A stretch of DNA of 64,000 nt, taken from Riptortus pedestris. Taxonomy: Eukaryota; Arthropoda; Insecta; Hemiptera; Alydidae. Made by a program: the position numbers and the translations under genes. The stretch covers positions 122,805,001-122,869,000 of the forward strand of contig CM032230.1 in assembly GCA_019009955.1 (NCBI GenBank), written 5' to 3'. The notes below the pieces were generated by a model. It was not told where the DNA came from. It did not search any database and was given only the letters and a program-made list of their open reading frames with translations. This document shows positions 46,801-56,010 of the stretch, one piece after another. Numbering within the stretch: the first letter of the stretch is position 1; every line of letters begins with the position of its first letter.

Positions 46801-49800
46801 AAAGATTTTTCAATTTATTTTTTCATTCAAATGATTTCATGTGAAAGTATTGTTGCTTTTATTACAAAATCAGTAATAAACGTTGTTTATTAGAGTTCTT
46901 TTGGATTGCAAAATTAAACACACTCAAGCTTCAGAGTTTTTATCACTGCACAATTTATTTAATAATCCACTACACACTTGGTTAATTATTCTTAACTACT
47001 ACTCACAGTATGCACTGCTAGCCTCACTGTTCTTGTTATTAAACAGTCCAATACTCACTCACGATCACTGAAGTTCACAAAAACACGGCACTGCACTGTC
47101 TTAAACACGGCACTATACTGTTCCTTACAGAGTCACCGCACGGTTCTTCACATAAAAACACTTTACCTCACTGCACTAAGTCACACTGTCCACTAAAGCT
47201 GCACTGAACGCACCGTTGACCACATGAAGAGAGCTGAGAACAAACTAAACTAACTCGGGTTGGGCAGCGTCCCTTATATAGCTTGTCGGTAAACATAAAA
47301 CAGAATGCCCAGAAGGGATTAGACACGTTGCCGAGAACTATCCCGGCAGTAGTAGACACTTCGGGTGCCAATAGTCCTTCATTGGTCGGCTCCTTTCATC
47401 TCCTTCATACTTCGTAAATACGTGATAAACCCTGTTTAATTTTTCAAGTACTTAATTTTTGCAACAGTATATAGAGAATGGGGTGAAGGTGTTAATTGAT
47501 AAGTGTGAAGTAGAATCTTACTTCGGAAAGAATAATTCATTAGATCGTGTGGATCATTGCTGGTATTAGATAGCCTAATTTAGAAGCAAGAGATGGATGA
47601 ATCTTTGATATTTCAGATGATGTTTACCATTTCATTGGAAATGTAACAGAAAAGTTATACACAAGTATTCAGAATCCAAACACTCAGAACAGATTAAACT
47701 GTTGACTTTGAATTTTTAGAAGCTTGAAATATTAGATTTTATTGAGAATTAGATGTAATTCTTTCTGTATTAGTAAGTAATAACACTTTATTGAGCTACA
47801 ACTAAACATGGTGGGTAATATAAATTGATCTCCTGTTGAACTCCTTACTTAGTACTCACAGACTGTCACTAATTTTTACTCTATGGCCCACGACAACACC
47901 TAGGACAAGTCCTATTAATAATTTCATTAATGAATGTTGATAAATAATTTATTGTTTATCATATTTATGTACGTAAAAATGAACTTAATTCCTTATTTGT
48001 TTATATTTTTTTTTCATTTTGTTAATTGTTATTTCAGCCATTATGATTTTGATTTGGATAAAACATTATATTTCTTTACTGCTGGTCGGTATGAATTTAA
48101 CAATAAAGGTGCAGATATTTTTATAGAAAGTTTAGCTAGGCTGAACCATTATTTGAAGGTAAAGATTCCTCATATTGTGCTCCACTGCTAATTGTTTGTG
48201 AGGTGGACAGGTCTTGGGCATGCTAAATTACTAAACTATTATTATTACTACTGGAGTGGTTTGTACTAAAAATGTTTAACTAATCTTTTAATTTATTTCT
48301 TTTTTGCGTATTCCTTCACATGATTGTTACAACTTTGAGCCTTGAAATAATTTCCATTATTGTAATTAATATTTACGATAAAATGATTATCATTGAAATG
48401 TGACTACAATCGAATCTTCATTGAAAAATAAAATGGTGGAAGGTCAAAAAATGAAAAGAAAAAAATACAAACTTCACTTAATTATTTCTCACTCTACATG
48501 TCTCTCGTCTCAAATGATGCCTGTTTAAGAATTGAGGATGCTAAAGGAGAGATTCAATGTTACTATAAATATTTTGGCTCACGACTAATACCAGTTTGTA
48601 AAACTCTTGAAGAGGTGTCATATGGAATATGAACATGTAGCTCTCCTTTTGCCATTTTACATGTCAGTGAATATTAAATGATTATTTTCCATAATTTAAT
48701 CATTTGATAAGAATTAGGACTCCCCCTGAGTAATTCATTAATCAACACTAAATTGTTCTAATTAGTTCATGACCTTACCTGAGGTTATTTAAATATGATT
48801 AAATCAAGGTTATTTACATTCTCTTGACTTACTAACAATGCTTACACTATTAAACTACTACTATTGCTACTATTATTTTTAAGTTATTTAAGTTCTAGTT
48901 GGCTATAGTTCTTTATAAAAAGCATCGTGGTCATATTAAAAAAAGAATAAATAAATTACCATGTGCTGATGCTACAAAGACTATCTAAGGTTATCACCCT
49001 TTTCCAGGGATCTCCCTTCTTAAATTGACCTTGTATAAGCTGTGGATTATCTTTTGATATAATATTCAAATATAAACAAATTTAAGACTTTAGACTTTCC
49101 AATAATTTATTTAAATCTGAAATTGCAATTATAAATAGCTCTTTTTTCAGATTTATAAAATTTTTGTTTGCATAGTTGGTATGTGTTGCTTAATTGTTTC
49201 CATGAACAGGAAGTTCTCAATTCCATGGAAATGAATAAGGGAAGGAAGAGAGTCACAAAGTCATGCCATGGTTTCCTACTATCCAACTATAAAATAATCA
49301 ATATGATTGAAGAGAACTTTCAGAACATTCTAATCAAAGCTAGTGGGGAAAAAGAACTATGATCAAAAGGGATTTTTGGAGCTGAATATTTTAGAAGTTA
49401 TTTTTCCTCCCAGTTCCAGTAATATGTTTGAATATTGAATACTTTTTCAATAGTCAGTATATGTTCTATAGTATGGAATCCTTTTTGCTTGATAGTTATT
49501 CAATATTTGACATTAGTTGTTTGAGCATTTTTGGCTAGATTCTGAGGGTGGCTTTCTATTTATGTACATACTATATAGGAAATACTAACAGGATTGTGAA
49601 GTATGAACATTATTTAAGAGTTTGTGAAGTTTGAATTTAATTTATTAACATTACTAACTTTTTTTATTAACGGTGTGTCACTTGATCTGCTTTAAATTAC
49701 TAATATTAAGGGGGTTCAACATTCTATTACCTGTTTTTTCCAGGTTATAAAAAAATAGCATTTATTTTAATACATTGCTTTAACATATATTGCCTTGGAA

Positions 49801-52800
49801 GAAAGTTTGGTATTTTTACATTTTTTAGTATTTAGTATATTTATATTGGACTTATTTTTATTTAATTTAGCCTTTTTAAAATATGATCTTTAGCCAAATT
49901 AATGGCTGCTACAATGGAAATATTAAAGTGTAACATGGAAATAAATGTTTCCACAATATTATTAATGAAAAAGGGGCTTATTTTTTGCAGATTTCCCTTA
50001 GGGAGCTCACATTTTCCCATACAAAGCTCTAGCAAGTAATTTGCTATACATACATACACAGTTAAAAATCTTTGGTTTACCTTTCTGTCACTGTGAAGTA
50101 AAAAACGGCTTTTCTTTGAATGTTTATTGCATTGAATCTTTGCATTTAAGACTCAGATCTAATATTTTAATACTTAACTGCAGAAATGATATAATAAAAC
50201 AAAACAAATAACAACAAAAAGCTTTCTTGCACAGCAAAGAAAGCAATGTAAACAATCAGTTGACAATCACACTCATTACATGGCATGGAGAGAGACAGGT
50301 CTTAGAAGTACTGTAAAATATTATTTGGAGAGATTGCAGTTTGTAATATTGGAAAAATAACATTGTTCTATATTGGTCGAGTTCATCTGTATTGAATTAT
50401 ACACTGAGCTCATTTCCACCACCTTTGAGGTAGGTTGAGTGGGCATTCGAAGAATAATTTCTCGTAATGAAAGTCTACTTAAAATATTAATAAGGAAATT
50501 ACTACAATTATTTTATGTGTGAGTATATGTTATTATTTAAGATTATCAAAATGTGCATACATTCTCCATATTATATTACATTTTATTTATTGTCTCCAAA
50601 AGATTTTTTCAAAACTAAAAATTTTCATTTAGGATCTTCATTTACTGTGTTACTGTTTCTAGGAGTCACATTCACAAACTACAGTTGTTGCTTTCCTCAT
50701 TTTCCCTGCCAAAACAAATAATTTTAATGTCGAGAGTTTGAGAGGACATGCTGTTACAAAAAGTTTAAGGGATACTCTCAATGAAATCCAAACTAAAATA
50801 GGAAAAAGGCTTTATGAAATTTGTTTAAGGTTTGTCTTTCATTTTTAAAGTTTTTTTTTGTTTGTTTTTGTTTTGTTACATGTGACTCTAATTAAGTATG
50901 TTTTATAAAGTGGTCGGATGCCTGATGAAAAAGAATTATTAACGAAAGAGGATAAGATGAAAATGAAAAGATGTTTGTTTGCCCTTCAGCGCTATGGTCT
51001 CCCTCCAGTTACAACTCACAATGTTGTTGATGACTGGAATGATCCTGTACTTAATGGCGTTCGAAGATGTCAACTTTTCAATACAGTTAATGATAGAGTC
51101 AAAGTAAGAAACATTTTTTGTTTTATTATATTTACATTAAACAATCTTTCTAATAATACCTAAAATAAGTCAATGAGATTATCAAGATTTACTTGATAAA
51201 ATTATGTTGTTAAAACTGGATAAAATTTAAAAAAACAAAAAAAAAATACATAGAATGTTTGATATGGTTCATTTGGGACTGTTTCCTCTAGAATTCCAAA
51301 TTAAATCCAAATTTGTGTGTTTTAGAATTCATGAACTCTTGTTAAATGGAAAAAAATAATATTATAAGTTATTACTATTTCAAAATTTTTATAATTGATA
51401 ATTTTTCTTTATTAATTTTTAGGTAGTATTCCATCCAGAGTTTTTAAGTTCAACGAATCCACTGTTTTCTCTTGATTACGAAGAGTTTGTTAGAGGGTGT
51501 CACTTGGGGGTATTCCCGAGCTACTACGAACCTTGGGGGTATACACCTGCTGAATGCACTGTTATGGGAATTCCATCTATTACAACTAATTTATCAGGTC
51601 AGTTTGTTTTCTAATTTCATCTATTGTCTTATTAGCAGATTTCACATAGATGTAATCCGTAATTGAGGTTTTACTCATGACTCAATTTTCAATTTTTGGG
51701 TATCTTCGAATACCCATTCTTTGTAGGAGATGACAAAAATGAGATTAATTGTTGAAATCGGACCAGGGCAAGGGTGGTTTAAAGGGAGGAAATAAAAAAA
51801 TCCACAATATCTCCATTATTATGTGCCAAATTAAAAACTATTATATAAACAATCTTGTTGCAAGTTTAATTCTCTATAATTGTTATCCTATACATTTTTT
51901 GAATATATTATTATTATTAAGTTATTTGAGTTTTTTTGTTTTCAGCTTTCAGTAAACAATAATAATTATTTATTAACATCCACTTCTTGCACCTAAGGCT
52001 AATTGGAATGGGTTATCAACAGGTTACCACCCTTTTCTAACCAGGGTGGGACTGAGGATTTTATTTAATGAATTCTATTAGTAAAAAATTCCTTTGCCCA
52101 GGCGGGAATCGAACTCGCCACTCTAGGTTTACCATGTGAGATTAAGGTCAAGACACGTGGCTAACCTGAGCCCCAATTACTTCTACTCATCACTCAGTGA
52201 ACAATCACTTCTACTCATCACCCATTAACAATTAGCTAATATATCATGTAATGTCTTATTCCTATCAGAAATACCAAATGTTGTTTGGAGATGCGTGCAA
52301 ATCTGATGTGTGTCATCATTAATTAAGATTTCACATTCCCAATTTGAATATGTTTATTTGCTCAATACCATATTTGATAATTAACCACAACATGTGTTAT
52401 GGTGTTTATTCATCACTAAAGATCATAATCATTAATGGCGTTAATCGTACCTGGGGGAGAGGGTGTTTAGAGGGGACAATTAGAAAGTCCAAAATGACTC
52501 AGTTACTATGAGTCTGACCAAAACATGTTATAGAACTAATATTGTTAAACATTTAATGCTTTACAATTGTCATTCTATAAATGTTTTTTAGGAAATAAAT
52601 TTTTTCCATTTCTACTTCTAAAACTTTAACCTTTAAAGACTAAACATGTCTTGTTCAGCTTATATTTCAATTGCTGATTGCATAGGCCTCTTACTATGGA
52701 AGAAATAGAGTACTGACAGTACTGAACTGATATGAGGTTTTTTCATGCGTGTGGGTAATCTGCTTAGTTTACACAGTTTTTGGGCCAATGTATTGGAACA

Positions 52801-54708
52801 GAGATATCATATATCCTTTCAAATGAAATAGTTCTAAATGAAATCCAGCAACACATATTGTTTATTTAATTTAGTAGCAGTACGAGGAAATCATTTAGTG
52901 TCTTGAAATTTTCTTTTTGAATAGCCTTGTAACTAAATTAATATTTCTTCTTTCATGAACGAAATTTATTCAACAAATGAAATAAATAAATAGATGAGTA
53001 TTGGTGTACTGAATGGACTCTGGCTGAGGATGCATTCTTTTGATGCTTTTATTCAATGTATGTATGGATTTCATCTTCCTAGAACAGAGTAAAAAATGTT
53101 GCCTTGTGTCTCTCGGTCCTTTTCCATGCACTGAAAGCTTAAGAAAAATTATATTAAATAACAAATCTCATGGATAACCTTTAAAAACAAATATCCAAAT
53201 CAAAAGTATAAGCTTCATAGTCATAATTCACTTTAGTGGGTATGAAGGACAACTTGAATGGCAAGCAAAAATGTACATCTAATCCTTTAAAATCTTTGTT
53301 GAGCACTTGGCTTCTTCAGACCTAAAAGGCACCATAAATTTACAATTTATCCATTTAAAGAATAAAAAACCAACAATACTTCAATGGATTTGTGAATATT
53401 TATTCCCGTTATGTTTAATGGGACTTAATGTTGATCAGAAAAAGAGATGAGACAAAATGTTTTATCATTGAAATATAACGCAGAATACGTTTTTCACAGG
53501 TATTACCTTGAAAGAAAATTTAGATATATTGCAGAAGTTATAAATATTTAGAAACAGTCTTAAATTTTACTTTTCCTATTTAAGAGAGGTGTATTTTTCA
53601 CATTTATTTAGTTATTATATGTTCGTAGGTTTTGGATGCTTCATGGAACAACATATATCAGATCCACAATCTTATGGGATTTATATTGTTGATAGAAGGT
53701 TTATGTCAGTTGAGGATTCTATTAAACAGCTTGCACGATATATGTACGACTTTACAAAATTTTCTCGTCGTCAAAGGATTATACAGAGGAATAGAACTGA
53801 AAGGTTGAGTGAATTATTGGATTGGCGGAGTCTTGGTATTGTGAGTAAATTGTATATTTAATTGGTGTTGTTGTAGAAAACGTAACAACTTTATATATAT
53901 GCATATAAAAACAATCCATTTAATTTCCATGACTCTACACCATTAATAAAGTGTAATGGATGCCATATTTTAATGTATTCATGATTATACTAAGATCCTG
54001 AATTAGAAAAAAATCAATAAAATTAACAGTGGGGTTAGTATAATCAGAAACTCTGTATTTATGTTAACTATTTTTGAATTTTAATTTTAAATATTCACTC
54101 AATATTTTTGTAACAGATGTGAATAGTCTAAAGGACGGATGAATTCTTGTTCCTTTGTTTTTTATCTTGATCAAAATTGTTAATTCCTGTTTTATATTAC
54201 CTAAATTCGTAGTTTAATAGTTATTACGTGAAATAAAACCCAAATGCTATGCTTATTTTGAGTTATATATTGTATTACATATATGTTTTATTGTTCAAAA
54301 TTGCTTACATATTCATATTTTGGTTTCAAAACACAGGATAGATCCTAACATAAACACACTTCTTTCTAGGATTTTTTTTTTGTCCCCACCTAGTCAATTC
54401 TCAACAGTTCGTCCAACCTTTTCTGTATTTTTTAGATTAGATTATATAAAATACATTCTAGAATGAAGTGTGTTTACTTAAGGACTTTTCGACCACACTT
54501 GGCATTCTTTGTCAGCTGAACCAAAAAATTCAAATGACTTGATTTGAACATGCTAAGTTTACTCATCTCCACTTGTAGACTTTTAGCAGATTTCCCTTAA
54601 GGGAAATCAGCTATTGAGGTCGTACTCATGACGCGATTTTCGAAAAATTTTCTTCAAATGTCCATCGATCCTACCCAGGAGATGACGAAAATGAGGTCTG
54701 TTCAAAAT

Positions 54709-54742
<34 letters not shown>

Positions 54743-55957
54743 TGTCTGTTAACACTCTAGCGGTTGCAATTTTTGTTTAATCGTTACCAAACTCGGTATT
54801 TAATCGTTCTATGTAAAAAGAAAGATGAAGTTCGTTAATGGCTGAAATCGGACCAGGGGGGATTTTTAAAAATTCGAAATATCTCTGTTACTGTAAGTCG
54901 GATTGAAAAATTGTATAGAACCAATCTTATTACTAATTAAATTTACTATAAATGATGCTATATAAATTTATTCTTTATCTTGAATATTAACCAAGATATT
55001 TGCATTTTTATTAAGCGTGTGTGTAGCTATTGTCGGAAGTTTCCGAAATAGTTTGGCCATTTCCGTAACTGTTCGGCACTCGTGTAACCTAACCTTTCTC
55101 TGTTCTTGTCTTCTAACCTTTTACTTTGTGAGATATATGCAAATACGTTCTGTTGATGCCCCCCTCCATATTCAAGATGGTGTTGTGTTACCGGTATGTA
55201 AATTTCTCTATTGAAAAACTTTACGTGGGAAATCTGCTTAATTTACGGAGCCCCTGCTTGACAGACTTTTTTTGACTGCAGATGGTTAGTTATCCTGAGA
55301 TACTTTATACAATACTATTCACATTACCAGAAACCAATCAATCTTCTTAGATTAATATCTCTTATGAGGAAAGAATTGAGTGTGATTCCTCTGGGCCGAT
55401 ATGTTAAAAGTAATGATATTTGTCAAACATAAGTTTTACGTAACTAAATTGACAAAATTGTAATCTAATTGTATTGAATAACAATTAATATTATTTTTCA
55501 ATATTTTTTCTTTCTAGTATTACAGAGAAGCGAGACAAAAAGCACTTCAGCAAGTCTATGACGGTATTCCATCTTTGGAAGAGGAAGATAAGATGCGAGG
55601 CTTCAAATACCCACGACCTTATTCTGAACCTCCATCTCCTTCAGCAAACACTCCTTATCACTCAGATGATGAAGTAGATGAAGAGAAAGAGGTAAGTAAT
55701 ATTTTTTTTTTTTTGTTGACTCTTTAGTCCCATTAGATATTATTATAATTTACTTATTATACTATCAAATTCACCATGGAAGGCAAAAAGTTGGAAAGTC
55801 AATAAATGTGAGAAGCATACTCACATCTGCGCCTAATTGCCTTGCTGTTTATTATAATTCTTGATAAATATGTTATTTAGATTACTTTTCTCAGTTTTCT
55901 TTCCCCAAAATTCTGTTATATGGATATTTAAAATAAGGTCCGTTCAAAATTCTATAT

Positions 55958-56010
<53 letters not shown>

